NCBI GenBank assembly: GCA_002842435.1
Contig: PHCX01000005.1
Span: forward strand, 124,001-188,000
Source: Betaproteobacteria bacterium HGW-Betaproteobacteria-1
Lineage (GTDB): Bacteria > Pseudomonadota > Gammaproteobacteria > Burkholderiales > Methylophilaceae
Length of the DNA: 64,000 nt
Reading direction: 5' to 3'
Under the pieces are notes generated by a model. That model did no database searches. It worked only from the letters and a program-made list of their open reading frames with translations, and was not told the DNA's origin. The position numbers and the translations under genes are program-made. Positions 20,785-29,864 of the stretch are shown here, piece by piece (positions within the stretch are counted from its first letter, which is position 1; every line of letters starts with the position of its first letter).

Positions 20785-22482
20785 TCAGGCAGCAGCCTTG
20801 GGCGCGAAGCGTTGCATCACGTGGTTGGTCATGCCACGCGCCAATTCCTCTTCGCCGTAGAATACGGTTCCCAGGTTTTCCTTGCGCAGCAGTACCGATT
20901 CATCCTCATTATGCGTGCGTAGTACGATCTCGATCTCAGGATTCAGCGTGCGCGCCGTATCGACCATCTGCCGCACATTGATGGAATCCGGTGTCGCTAC
21001 CACCAGCATGGCCGCCTGTGCGATATGCGCCTGTACCAGCACGACAGGGTCGGAAGCATCGCCGGAGACGGCCGGGATATCCTTCTTGCGCAGGCTTTCG
21101 ACGATCTCCCTGTTCTGTTCCGCTACCACATAGGGGATGCCGCGCTCTTCCAGGGCGTCGGCGATGCGGCGGCCGACACGGCCGAAGCCGACCAATACGA
21201 CCTGACCTTCCAGATATTTGCGCTCGGTACTCATCGGCAGTTCGGCATAGGGATCGACCCGGCTGTTGAAACGGCGGGCGGTGGCTGAGCGTTCCAGCAG
21301 CCATTTGCTGACAGGTGAAACCGAGGCAAAGACCAACGGATTCAGAGCGATGGAAATCAGCGCACCGGCCAGTACCAGACTCAGGCCTTCGGATGGCAGT
21401 ATGCCCAGGGTAAGGCCGAGACCAGCCAGAATGAAGGAGAATTCACCGATCTGCGCCAGACTGGCAGCAACAGTCAGCGCAGTGTTGAGCGGGTAACGGA
21501 AGGCCAGTACCAGAGCCATTGCTGCGATGGATTTGCCGATGATAATGATGCCGACTACTGCTACTACATGCAGCGGTTCTTCCAATAGAACTGAAGGTTC
21601 GAACAGCATGCCGACGGAGACAAAGAACAGCACGGCGAAGGCGTCACGGAAAGGCAGAGATTCTTCTGCCGCACGATGGCTGAACTCGGATTCACGCATG
21701 ACCATGCCGGCAAAGAATGCACCCAGCGCAAATGAGACATTGAACAGTGCAGTGGCACCATAGGCGATACCGATGGCGGCAACGATGACGGATAGCGTGA
21801 ACAGTTCGCGTGAGCCGGTCTTGGCGATATGCCACAGCAGCCACGGCATGATGCGGCGACCGGCGACCAGCATGAGGGCGATGAAGGCGGTGACTTGCAG
21901 TAACGTGAAACCGATGGTCTGCCACAAGGGCGTGCCATTGGACTGCTGTTCGCCGCCCAGCATGCCGGCCAGCGGAGGCATCAGCACCAGTACCAGCACA
22001 GTGACGAGGTCTTCCACCACCAGCCAGCCTACGGCGATCTTGCCGTTCATGCTCTCCAGTATGCCACGCGATTCCAGCGCTTTCAGCAATACCACCGTGC
22101 TGGCGCAGGAAAGCGCGAGGCCGAAGATCAGGCCTTCTCCCAGACTCCAGCCCCACCAGTGGGCGATACCCATACCGAGCACCGTTGCCAGTGTCATCTG
22201 GACGATGGCGCCGGGCAGGGCGATACGCTTGACCGAAAGCAGGTCGTCGATGGAGAAATGCAGGCCGACGCCGAACATCAGCAACATGACGCCGATTTCG
22301 GCGAGTTGGCTGGCAATGCCGACGTCGGCGACAAAACCCGGGGTCGCAGGGCTAAGCATGATGCCGGCGAGCAGGTAGCCGACCAGTGCCGGCAGACGAA
22401 TTTTTTCTGCGATAAAGCCGAAAATCAGCGCTAAGCCGAGGCCGGCGGCTATCGTCGTGATCAACGAGATGTTGTGTTCCAT
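20785..22482 (-). CDS. CPA2-family cation:proton antiporter with TrkA-N domain (KefB/YbaL-like), second copy
   Basis: 565 residues. The membrane part (about 1-390) has GYLLAGIMLSPATPGF, GVGLHFSIDDLLSVK and VGWLVVEDLVTVLVLVLMPPL, closer to E. coli YbaL than the first antiporter in this window. The TrkA-N domain begins near 420 (VVLVGFGRVGRRIADALE) and ends RTHNEDESVLLRKE, a typical YbaL/KefB close. It is encoded opposite to, and convergent with, the antiporter-Usp-Usp operon. mltF lies upstream on the same strand with a 59-bp gap, so the two may be co-transcribed. The transported ion is not deducible. Confidence 0.9.
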   Translation of the reverse strand: MEHNISLITTIAAGLGLALIFGFIAEKIRLPALVGYLLAGIMLSPATPGFVADVGIASQLAEIGVMLLMFGVGLHFSIDDLLSVKRIALPGAIVQMTLATVLGMGIAHWWGWSLGEGLIFGLALSCASTVVLLKALESRGILESMNGKIAVGWLVVEDLVTVLVLVLMPPLAGMLGGEQQSNGTPLWQTIGFTLLQVTAFIALMLVAGRRIMPWLLWHIAKTGSRELFTLSVIVAAIGIAYGATALFNVSFALGAFFAGMVMRESEFSHRAAEESLPFRDAFAVLFFVSVGMLFEPSVLLEEPLHVVAVVGIIIIGKSIAAMALVLAFRYPLNTALTVAASLAQIGEFSFILAGLGLTLGILPSEGLSLVLAGALISIALNPLVFASVSPVSKWLLERSATARRFNSRVDPYAELPMSTERKYLEGQVVLVGFGRVGRRIADALEERGIPYVVAEQNREIVESLRKKDIPAVSGDASDPVVLVQAHIAQAAMLVVATPDSINVRQMVDTARTLNPEIEIVLRTHNEDESVLLRKENLGTVFYGEEELARGMTNHVMQRFAPKAAA

Positions 22483-22541
22483 TTGAATCCGTTCTTTAAG
22501 CGTGTCGCTGAGAATTATAAAGCGGCTAGTGCAGGATACAG

Positions 22542-23954
22542 TTATTGCACCAGCGTGGATTGAGTAAAAATCCGGGCCAGATCAAAACTGGGTAACAGAG
22601 GGCTGTGTGGTGGTTCGTATTTCTCCAGTATCTTGTGGTAGGTGCGGATCGACTCGACGAAAATCACCGGCGCGCCACCACGGGCAAAACCGTATTTGAC
22701 GGTAGAGTAGTACTCGACCTTGTTCAGCAATGGCAAGGTCTTTTTGACATCGGCCCAGCTGTCCGGATTCAGTTTCATGCGCTGCGCCAGTACTCGCGCA
22801 TCTTCCAGATGAGCATAGCCGATATTGTAGGCAGCCAGCGCCATCCATGTGCGGTCAGGCTCCGGCACCCGTTTGGGGACGGTGTCCCTGAGCATGATGA
22901 TATAGCGTGCGCCGCCCATGATGGCCTGTCTGGCATCCAGTCTGTCAGTGACGCCCAGCATGTCGGCAGTGGCTTCGGTCAGCATCATCAGGCCGCGGAC
23001 ATTGGTTGGCGAGGTGTTGAGCCTGTCCCAGTGCGATTCGCGATAGCTGACGGCAGCCAGCAGGCGCCAGTCGAGTCCCGTCATCTCCTGGGCTTCCTTG
23101 AACAGATCGATATACAGCGGCAACAGCGTGCGAGTACGCTTGAGAAATGTGGTCACGTCCGGCGTGTCCAGCCGTTGCGAATGACCGTAATAGCGGTCGA
23201 TCAGATTACGCAGCGTGCCATCTTGCTGAATACGGGCAAAATAGATGTTGGCTTGTTCATAGAGCCAGCGATTGCCGGTCTTGGGAAAAGCCCAGGCGAT
23301 ATGTTCTTCCTTGCCGAGCGCGAGGCCGATGCCGAGATTGGGGTAGAAATTGCGCAGCATGGCAACCAGGTGACCGTCGGACACGGTGTAATCCAGCAGG
23401 CCTTCGGCGACCTGTTCCATCAGCTCGTCGGCACTGACTTTTTCCAGTGCCTGCCATTCCAGTTTGGGGTAATTCTGTGTTTTCTCCGCCAGACGTTCGG
23501 CATAACTGGTGCCTGCCGGCACTGCGATGTTCTTGCCGATCAGGTCTTCGATTTTCTTTGGTGCCTTGTTGATCTCAGTGTTATAGACGATGTGCTGTTG
23601 TACGTTTTGATACGGTACGGAAAACTGTACCAGATGCTTGCGCAAGTGCGTGATGCTGAGGTCGGCTGCGGCGAAATGCGCTTCACCCTTGAGCAGGGTG
23701 GGGATGACCTCGGTGATGTTGTTGACCAGGACGAATCTGACGCTGTATTCGGGGCCCAGACTCTCGGCAAACTTTGTGGCAAGGTCGTATTCGAGGCCGG
23801 CAATTTGATCATTGCCATCAATGTAGTAGGTGTTCGGTCCGTTATGTGTGACGACTACGATTTCCTTGCTTTCCCTCGGATCGGGCAAAGGCTTGACAGG
23901 CTCTTGGCAAGCGGTTAGCAGAAGAACTGCGAGGATGATGGTTAACCGGAGCAT
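22542..23954 (-). CDS. mltF: membrane-bound lytic murein transglycosylase F
   Basis: 470 residues. A lipoprotein signal (LLLTAC, lipid-accepting Cys16) is followed by a periplasmic substrate-binding-like regulatory module (about 28-265; YDLATKFAESLG, LSITHLRKHLVQFSVPY) and a C-terminal SLT/GH23 domain (about 285-440). The catalytic glutamate is Glu306 in SYRESHWD; the following NVRGLMMLTEATA and AAYNIGYAHLEDA motifs complete the active site. MltF cleaves the MurNAc-GlcNAc bond, leaving 1,6-anhydro ends, and has a role in wall remodelling. It is divergent from tRNA-Ser. Confidence 0.95.
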   Translation of the reverse strand: MLRLTIILAVLLLTACQEPVKPLPDPRESKEIVVVTHNGPNTYYIDGNDQIAGLEYDLATKFAESLGPEYSVRFVLVNNITEVIPTLLKGEAHFAAADLSITHLRKHLVQFSVPYQNVQQHIVYNTEINKAPKKIEDLIGKNIAVPAGTSYAERLAEKTQNYPKLEWQALEKVSADELMEQVAEGLLDYTVSDGHLVAMLRNFYPNLGIGLALGKEEHIAWAFPKTGNRWLYEQANIYFARIQQDGTLRNLIDRYYGHSQRLDTPDVTTFLKRTRTLLPLYIDLFKEAQEMTGLDWRLLAAVSYRESHWDRLNTSPTNVRGLMMLTEATADMLGVTDRLDARQAIMGGARYIIMLRDTVPKRVPEPDRTWMALAAYNIGYAHLEDARVLAQRMKLNPDSWADVKKTLPLLNKVEYYSTVKYGFARGGAPVIFVESIRTYHKILEKYEPPHSPLLPSFDLARIFTQSTLVQ

Positions 23955-24038
23955 TCTGCCAGTTTCACCAACTTTGGCAAATTTGTCTAGCTGGAAAAGG
24001 TCGAGATTGGCCTGAGCAATGTTAAAATAGCGTCACGC

Positions 24039-24128
24039 GGAGAGGTGGCAGAGTGGTTGAATGTACCTGACTCGAAATCAGGCATACGTGCAAGCGTATC
24101 GAGGGTTCGAATCCCTCCCTCTCCGCCA
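24039..24128 (+). tRNA. tRNA-Ser (anticodon CGA)
   Basis: 90 nt including the encoded CCA (24126-24128). The acceptor stem GGAGAGG (24039-24045) pairs with CCTCTCC (24118-24124); the anticodon arm CCTGA-CTCGAAA-TCAGG places CGA at 34-36, reading codon UCG. A long variable arm (CATACGTG-CAA-G-CGTATC) confirms a class II serine tRNA, and GGGTTCGAATCCC is the T arm. A TAAAAT -10-like element at 24023-24028 lies just upstream. Confidence 0.97.
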
Positions 24129-24184
24129 TCTTTTATTGCTGCTGGTTCAATCCGGCAGACTCAGTTTCAGCTGCTCCGGCTTTT

Positions 24185-26899
24185 TTACATCCGTTCAATC
24201 TTGCGCGTGCGCAAGAACGCCTTTTCCGCCTCTATGGCAAGGAACAGCAGAGCCCCCAACCCCAGAATCATGAGCCACGACAGCATGTCTAATGGTGTGC
24301 TACGGAACAGATGCTGCATGGGCGCGGCATAGGTAAAGGCCAGTTGTAGAAGGATGAGAATGCCGGTCACCAGCAGGGCCATCCGGTTGCCGGTCAGGGT
24401 TTCGAAACTGAATGCCGATGCAGTGAAGTGGCGCGCATGGAACAGGTAGAACATTTCCCCGACCACCAGCATGTTGACCGCTGCTGTCCGCGACATTTCA
24501 ATCGAGCTACCACGTGCCTGTTCCCATTCGAACATGATGAAGGTGACAGCGACCATCAGGAGGCTGACAAAAAGCACGCGCATGGCCAGTGGTCGGGTTA
24601 TCAATGGCTGGCCGGGTGGGCGCGGCACATGATGCATGACACCTTTTTCGGCTGGTTCAAAAGCCAGCGCCAGCGCCAGTGTGACGGCAGTCACCATATT
24701 GACCCAGAGGATTTGACCGGCAGTCACCGGCAGGGCCAAACCTCCAAAGATCGCAATCATGATGACTCCTGCCTGTCCGCCGTTGGTGGGCAGGATGAAG
24801 ATCAGTGATTTCTTGATGTTGTCGAAGACTACACGGCCTTCGCGCACTGCCTTGGCAATCGTGGCGAAGTTGTCGTCGGTCAGCACCAGGTCCGAGGCTT
24901 CACGTGCGGCATCGGTGCCTTTCTGACCCATGGCAACACCGATATCGGCAGCTTTCAGTGCTGGTGCGTCGTTGACCCCGTCGCCGGTCATGGCTACCAG
25001 GTGTCCCATGGACTGCAATGCAGCCACCAGACGCAGTTTGTGTTCCGGACTGGCACGGGCAATCACGTCCGTGCTCATGGCGCGCTTTTTCAGTTCCTCA
25101 TCACTCAGGGTCTCGATCACTTCCCCAGTCAACGGGTTGTCTGCAAGAAGTCCCAACTGGCGGCCGATGGCAGCGGCAGTAATGGCATGGTCGCCGGTGA
25201 TCATCTTGACGCGTATTCCCGCCTGCTGGCATTCGGCGACAGCCGTGATAGCCTCTTCACGCGGCGGGTCTATGAGACCGACCATGCCCAGCAACTCGAA
25301 ATCAGTTGTGATGTCGTTGGTGCTAATCGCGGTGGTATCGGCCGGCATCTTGCGGATAGCCAAGGCGAGGACCCGTTCACCGGCTTCGGCGGCTTCTTCG
25401 ATGCGTGCCTGCCAGTCCTTGTTGTTGAGTGGTTTGCCTCCGGCTTCACTGCTGCAGAGTTCGAGCACCCGCTCTGGCGCGCCCTTAAGCAGCAGAAACA
25501 CACCCTTTTCATGGTTATGATGCAGTGTTGCCATGTAGCGATGCTCGGATTCAAAAGGGATATCGTCCTGACGCGGGAATTGTTTGCCGGTGTCAACAGG
25601 GTCCAGTCCGGCCTTGATGGCGAACGTCAGCAGCGCGCCTTCTGTCGGATCTCCGACCAGATTCCATTCACCGGCTTCGTCATGTTTCAGGTGGGCGTCA
25701 TTGCACAACAGCGCGCAACGGGCGAGGGCCAGCAAGGGCTCATGTGTTTCAGGATTGATAGCGGTTTCGTTCAGGTGAAAGCCGCCGTCAGGTGCGTAGC
25801 CGGTGCCGCTGACGCTGACGCTGATCGTGTCAGTTGGCAGCATGAGTCGTACCGTGGTCATTTCGTTGCGGGTCAGCGTGCCGGTTTTGTCGCTACAGAT
25901 GACCGTTACCGACCCCAGAGTCTCGACCGCGGGCAGACGTCTGATGATTGCCCGGTTTCTGGCCATGATACGGGTACCGATGGCGAGCACTATAGTGACG
26001 ATAGCTGGCAGGCCTTCAGGAATGGCGGCAACAGCGAGACCGATGACCGCAATGAATATGTCGACACCACTCATGTCGGCGAAATAGTGGCCATAGAGGA
26101 AGGTGACCAGGCTGACGGCCAGGATGAAAATTGTAATCCTGCGTGCAAACTGATCGAGGCGTCGGGTTAGTGGTGTGGATAGGGACTGTATATCGCCGAC
26201 CATGCTGCCGATGCGACCGATCTCGGTCTGTGTGCCAGTAGCGACAACGATGCCATGTGCTTGCCCGAAAGCGACCTGGGTGCCGGAGTAGGCCATGGAA
26301 CCGCGATCACCGATGGCGGCGCTCGGCGCTACCATTTCGGTATGTTTTTTGACCGGAACCGATTCTCCGGTGAGTACGGCTTCGGTAATGTGCAGGTTCT
26401 TGACGCGGATAAGTCGCAGGTCGGCGGGGATCTTGTCGCCGGATTCCAGCAGCACGACATCGCCGGGTACCAGGTGTTGCGCGTCGATATTGTGCCGTTC
26501 ACCTCCGCGCATTACCGTTGCACGGCTGGCCAGCATCGAACGAACCGCTTCCAGTGCCTTCTCCGCCTTGCCTTCCTGGATGAAGCCGATCAGTGCGTTG
26601 ATCAGTACCACGCCGAAAATGACACCGGCATCAATATAGTTCTCAATCAATAGTGTGGTGATGCCGGCAGCGAGCAGCACATAAATCAGCGGATTATGGA
26701 ATTGCAGAAGAAAGCTGAGCCAGGACGGGCGGCGTTTGGAATCAGGCAGGCTGTTCTCGCCATGCAGGTCCAGACGGATCCTTGATTCTTCATGTGACAG
26801 ACCTTCAATCCGGCTATTCTGCCTTTGCAGTGTTTCTTCCGCACTGAGTGCATGCCAGTCGATGGTTTCCTTTTTGGCGGCTGACTTTTTACGATTCAT
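24185..26899 (-). CDS. P2-type (Ca2+/cation-transporting) P-type ATPase
   Basis: 904 residues with an N-terminal cation-ATPase domain (WHALSAEETLQRQ), ten predicted helices, the actuator loop LTGESVP, PEGLPAIVTIVLAIGT in helix 4, the phosphorylation motif with Asp337 in CSDKTGTLT, the KGAPERVLELC nucleotide loop and TGDGVNDAPALKAADIGVAMG hinge. This is the layout of SERCA/PMCA-like and mycobacterial CtpF-like pumps; substrate is probably Ca2+ or another divalent ion, but no assay-level inference is possible. The frame is open about 100 codons upstream through the cytochrome gene; ATG 26899 begins the real homology. It follows the small cytochrome c gene by 23 bp, an unusual pairing. Confidence 0.9.
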   Translation of the reverse strand: MNRKKSAAKKETIDWHALSAEETLQRQNSRIEGLSHEESRIRLDLHGENSLPDSKRRPSWLSFLLQFHNPLIYVLLAAGITTLLIENYIDAGVIFGVVLINALIGFIQEGKAEKALEAVRSMLASRATVMRGGERHNIDAQHLVPGDVVLLESGDKIPADLRLIRVKNLHITEAVLTGESVPVKKHTEMVAPSAAIGDRGSMAYSGTQVAFGQAHGIVVATGTQTEIGRIGSMVGDIQSLSTPLTRRLDQFARRITIFILAVSLVTFLYGHYFADMSGVDIFIAVIGLAVAAIPEGLPAIVTIVLAIGTRIMARNRAIIRRLPAVETLGSVTVICSDKTGTLTRNEMTTVRLMLPTDTISVSVSGTGYAPDGGFHLNETAINPETHEPLLALARCALLCNDAHLKHDEAGEWNLVGDPTEGALLTFAIKAGLDPVDTGKQFPRQDDIPFESEHRYMATLHHNHEKGVFLLLKGAPERVLELCSSEAGGKPLNNKDWQARIEEAAEAGERVLALAIRKMPADTTAISTNDITTDFELLGMVGLIDPPREEAITAVAECQQAGIRVKMITGDHAITAAAIGRQLGLLADNPLTGEVIETLSDEELKKRAMSTDVIARASPEHKLRLVAALQSMGHLVAMTGDGVNDAPALKAADIGVAMGQKGTDAAREASDLVLTDDNFATIAKAVREGRVVFDNIKKSLIFILPTNGGQAGVIMIAIFGGLALPVTAGQILWVNMVTAVTLALALAFEPAEKGVMHHVPRPPGQPLITRPLAMRVLFVSLLMVAVTFIMFEWEQARGSSIEMSRTAAVNMLVVGEMFYLFHARHFTASAFSFETLTGNRMALLVTGILILLQLAFTYAAPMQHLFRSTPLDMLSWLMILGLGALLFLAIEAEKAFLRTRKIERM

Positions 26900-26922
26900 T
26901 GCATTCCAGTGATGAAGTGTGG

Positions 26923-27207
26923 CTAGTAGAAATAATAAGTTGAATTGAGGTAGCGGCTGACTTCGTTTACTTCTTCTTCTGTCCATTTCACACCGATGGC
27001 ATCCTGCCAGCGCTCGACCTCTTTTTTCAGGCCATTCAGGTCTGCCGCGATTCTGCCGTCTCGCCAGTGTATCTGCTGGTTGTGGCATTCGATGCAGTGG
27101 TTTCTGTAAAGCATTTCGCCGCGCGACATCTGAGGATCCTGATGGTCGTCGGCAATGGCGATCCCCGGTAGGGTGAGTAGCAGCATGATGGCGAGATAGC
27201 GATACAT
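26923..27207 (-). CDS. small monohaem c-type cytochrome
   Basis: 94 residues: a signal peptide (MYRYLAIMLLLTLPGIAIA, cleavage near 19) and one haem-attachment motif Cys38-Ile-Glu-Cys41-His42. A distal Met ligand is not obvious in the short C-terminal part (the only downstream candidates are absent, the chain ending YLNSTYYFY), so axial coordination may be His/His or unusual. It would be a periplasmic electron carrier or haem sensor. It is divergent from ccoI and shares its 170-bp control region, including an FNR box; the P-type ATPase gene follows. The function is not known. Confidence 0.8.
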   Translation of the reverse strand: MYRYLAIMLLLTLPGIAIADDHQDPQMSRGEMLYRNHCIECHNQQIHWRDGRIAADLNGLKKEVERWQDAIGVKWTEEEVNEVSRYLNSTYYFY

Positions 27208-27329
27208 GGTGATTCAACTCCTTATAAGTAGTAGTCTTCGATTATCCGGCGTAGTTCAAAATGTAGCTACAGATACAAGTATAAGCAACTGGGGTAGCGG
27301 TGGCCGGAGGATTGTCAATTGGTGGACAG

Positions 27330-27343
27330 TTGATTTACATCAA
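27330..27343. promoter_or_regulatory. FNR/ANR box upstream of ccoI
   Basis: TTGATTTACATCAA is a perfect match to the TTGAT-n4-ATCAA consensus. It lies in the divergent gap between the cytochrome c gene and ccoI, centred about 41 bp before the first ATG of ccoI. An FNR with the matching ExxSR recognition helix is encoded at 34771-35490. Confidence 0.88.
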
Positions 27344-27377
27344 GCACCGGTTGCAGCGAATAACTTAGGCTTTCAGG

Positions 27378-29654
27378 ATGCAAGAGATGACATTCAAGAA
27401 CGCCAGTTCCTCCTATCAATCAGCTATAAACGCGGCAGCTGACAATGTCAGTCATGCTGTGCTGGATGACCCCATCGAGTGGCCGACGTTCAGTCGCCAA
27501 GATACCGCAGATTCATCATTGTGGGATTCGCATCTGGTGATCGAGGGTATGCATTGCGCCGCCTGCGCCAATACTGTCGAGCGCGCCCTGAAGTCCGTGC
27601 CCGGGGTTTTGCAGGCAGAAGTCAATGGCGTCACCGGACGTGCTGCAATCAAATGGTCAGCCAGTCAGACCAGGCCTTCGGACTGGGTGACGGCGGTCAA
27701 TCGTGCCGGCTATGGTGCCATGCCGGCATCGGATGCGGATGCCCTGGCCAGCCGTAAAAAGGTGCAGCGCCTGGCACTCTGGCGCTGGCTGGTCGCCGGA
27801 TTTTGCATGATGCAGGTCATGATGTATGCCGCGCCGGTCTATGTTGCCGAGCCGGGCGACATGACGCCGGATATCCTGCATCTGTTGCGTTGGGCCTCCT
27901 GGGTACTGACGCTGCCCGTCATGCTGTTCTCCTGCGGTCCTTTCTTTGAAAATGCCTGGCGCGATATCCGCCATCAGCAGATCAGTATGGATCTGCCGGT
28001 TTCACTCGGCATCATCATCATGTTTTTTGTCAGTTCGATCGCGACGTTCTGGCCGCAGGGCTGGTGGGCGGAAGAGGTCTATTTCGACTCCATCACCATG
28101 TTCGTCTTTTTCCTGCTGACCGGCCGCTGGCTGGAAACGCGTTTGCGCAACAGGACGGCCGGTGCACTCGATGACTTGATGCGACGCCTGCCTGAAAGCG
28201 TTGAGCGCCAGATGTCGGACGGTAGCTTCGAGCGCATATCCAGCCGGCGTATCCGTCAGGGCGATGTACTGCGTATTTTGCCGGGTGAGGCGTTCCCGGC
28301 AGACGGTGAACTGATCGATGGCGAGACGCAGGCAGACGAAGCACTGCTCACTGGCGAATCGCGCCCGGTAAAAAAGACACTACACTCCGAACTGATTGCC
28401 GGCAGTCATAACCTGTCTTCCGCTATCCTGATGCGGGTCGGTAAGGTCGGACAGGATACGCGTTATGCGCAAATTGTTACGCTGATGGAAAAGGCTGCGA
28501 CCGACAAGCCGCGGCTTGCCATACTTGCGGACCGTATCGCCCGGCCATTCCTGCTGCTGGTGCTGCTGGCGGCATTGGGCGCTGTTGTTTACTGGTGGCC
28601 GATAGATCCGGCGCGCGGCCTGATGGCGGCGGTCGCGGTGCTGGTGGTCACCTGTCCATGTGCCCTGTCGCTCGCGACGCCTGCCGCCATGCTGGCTTCT
28701 GCCGGTGCTTTGGCCAAGCGCGGGGTGTTGACACGCCGTTTGCAGGCGCTGGAGATGATGGCAGGCATCGATACGGTGGTGTTCGACAAGACCGGCACAC
28801 TGACCAATGACCGCATGAAAGTCAGCAGCATCCAGGTTCGGAATGGCTGGTCTGCCGATGATGCCCTGCAACTGGCGGCAGCGATTGCGCAGCATTCCCT
28901 GCATCCGGTATCGCGTGCATTGGCAGAGAGTTGTCCGCATGGTCGTCAGGCAGTGGATACGGTGAAGGAGGTTTCGGGGCAGGGCCTGATGGCAGAAACC
29001 CCGCATGGGGCTGTCAGATTGGGTTCTGCGCGGTTTTGTGAAGTTGATTTTCCTGAACAGGCCCATATGCAGGTACATCTGGCTGACGCGCGTGGCTGGC
29101 TGGCAAGTTTCGATCTGGATGAGGACATTCGTGAAGATGCGGCCGTCAGCATTGCGCAATTGCGTGACGCCGGCATGGCCGTCGAGATACTTTCCGGTGA
29201 TCGCCGGGCTGCGGTGCAGCGTGTAGCCAGCTCACTGGGTATAGAGCAGATTTCTGCGGATAGTACGCCGCAGGATAAATTGACGCATATACAAAAGCTG
29301 CAGCAGGCCGGACATCGTGTCGCCATGGTTGGTGACGGGCTCAATGACGGACCGGTGTTGGCCGGTGCGCAGGTGTCCATTACTCTGGGGCAGGCAGCGC
29401 CGTTGGCACAATCGCAGTCAGATTTCGTTATCCTTGGTGCCCAGTTGCAGACGGTTTCACTTTTACTTTTGCATGCAAGGCGTACTATGTACATCGTGCG
29501 GCAGAATCTTTTATGGGCGGCAGTCTATAACGCGGTCTGCATCCCATTGGCTGTCACTGGCTGGATCAATGCCTGGATAGCCGGGCTTGGCATGGCCCTG
29601 AGTTCCTTGCTGGTCATCATGAACGCGGCAAGGCTCGCCAAAATAAGGAGATAA
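27378..29654 (+). CDS. ccoI: copper-translocating P1B-type ATPase CcoI (cbb3 oxidase assembly)
   Basis: Up to 758 residues. An N-terminal heavy-metal domain (about 52-118) has GMHC60AAC63; eight helices follow, with the copper site Cys426-Pro-Cys428 (TCPCALSLATP), phosphorylated Asp470 (FDKTGTLT) and GDGLNDGPVLAGA. CcoI/FixI pumps Cu+ for maturation of the cbb3 oxidase. ccoS follows after 2 bp and ccoNOQP after that. The start is unsure: ATG 27378 and ATG 27387 are both close to where an FNR-dependent transcript would begin, and a later start is possible. The gene order ccoIS before ccoNOQP, rather than after ccoGH, differs from the textbook rhizobial arrangement. Confidence 0.92.
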   Translation: MQEMTFKNASSSYQSAINAAADNVSHAVLDDPIEWPTFSRQDTADSSLWDSHLVIEGMHCAACANTVERALKSVPGVLQAEVNGVTGRAAIKWSASQTRPSDWVTAVNRAGYGAMPASDADALASRKKVQRLALWRWLVAGFCMMQVMMYAAPVYVAEPGDMTPDILHLLRWASWVLTLPVMLFSCGPFFENAWRDIRHQQISMDLPVSLGIIIMFFVSSIATFWPQGWWAEEVYFDSITMFVFFLLTGRWLETRLRNRTAGALDDLMRRLPESVERQMSDGSFERISSRRIRQGDVLRILPGEAFPADGELIDGETQADEALLTGESRPVKKTLHSELIAGSHNLSSAILMRVGKVGQDTRYAQIVTLMEKAATDKPRLAILADRIARPFLLLVLLAALGAVVYWWPIDPARGLMAAVAVLVVTCPCALSLATPAAMLASAGALAKRGVLTRRLQALEMMAGIDTVVFDKTGTLTNDRMKVSSIQVRNGWSADDALQLAAAIAQHSLHPVSRALAESCPHGRQAVDTVKEVSGQGLMAETPHGAVRLGSARFCEVDFPEQAHMQVHLADARGWLASFDLDEDIREDAAVSIAQLRDAGMAVEILSGDRRAAVQRVASSLGIEQISADSTPQDKLTHIQKLQQAGHRVAMVGDGLNDGPVLAGAQVSITLGQAAPLAQSQSDFVILGAQLQTVSLLLLHARRTMYIVRQNLLWAAVYNAVCIPLAVTGWINAWIAGLGMALSSLLVIMNAARLAKIRR

Positions 29655-29656
29655 GC

Positions 29657-29794
29657 ATGGACATTCTATTTTTGCTGATTCCACTGTCCGTGATTCTTGT
29701 GCTCGCCATACTCGCAGGTCTCTGGTGGGCGATTTATAACGATCAATTCGAAGATATCGAGCAAGAGGGTGAGCGAATTCTGCATGACGATTGA
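29657..29794 (+). CDS. ccoS: cbb3 oxidase maturation protein CcoS
   Basis: 45 residues. One membrane helix (IPLSVILVLAILAGLWWAI) is followed by the family signature NDQFEDIEQEGERIL. CcoS is needed to load cofactors into the CcoN subunit. The ATG has an AAGGAG site overlapping the end of ccoI, so the two are translated together. An FNR box overlaps its stop codon by 4 bp. Confidence 0.93.
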   Translation: MDILFLLIPLSVILVLAILAGLWWAIYNDQFEDIEQEGERILHDD

Positions 29795-29804
29795 CCTATA
29801 TCAA
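29791..29804. promoter_or_regulatory. FNR box upstream of ccoN
   Basis: TTGACCTATATCAA overlaps the ccoS stop and is centred 67 bp before the ccoN ATG. Class II spacing predicts a start near 29839; the bases at the expected -10 (29827-29832, AAAATG) are a weak match. The same 14-mer, reverse-complemented, lies upstream of ompW. Confidence 0.85.
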
Positions 29805-29864
29805 ATGCTTTAGTTTCGCTCTGCGACAAAATGTCTCACAGAATCGTCAACTTGGGGTAGTGAT

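Noticed and set aside
22605-23918. 437-codon open frame opposite mltF
   Set aside because: Mirror of mltF coding constraints; no ribosome site, no family features.
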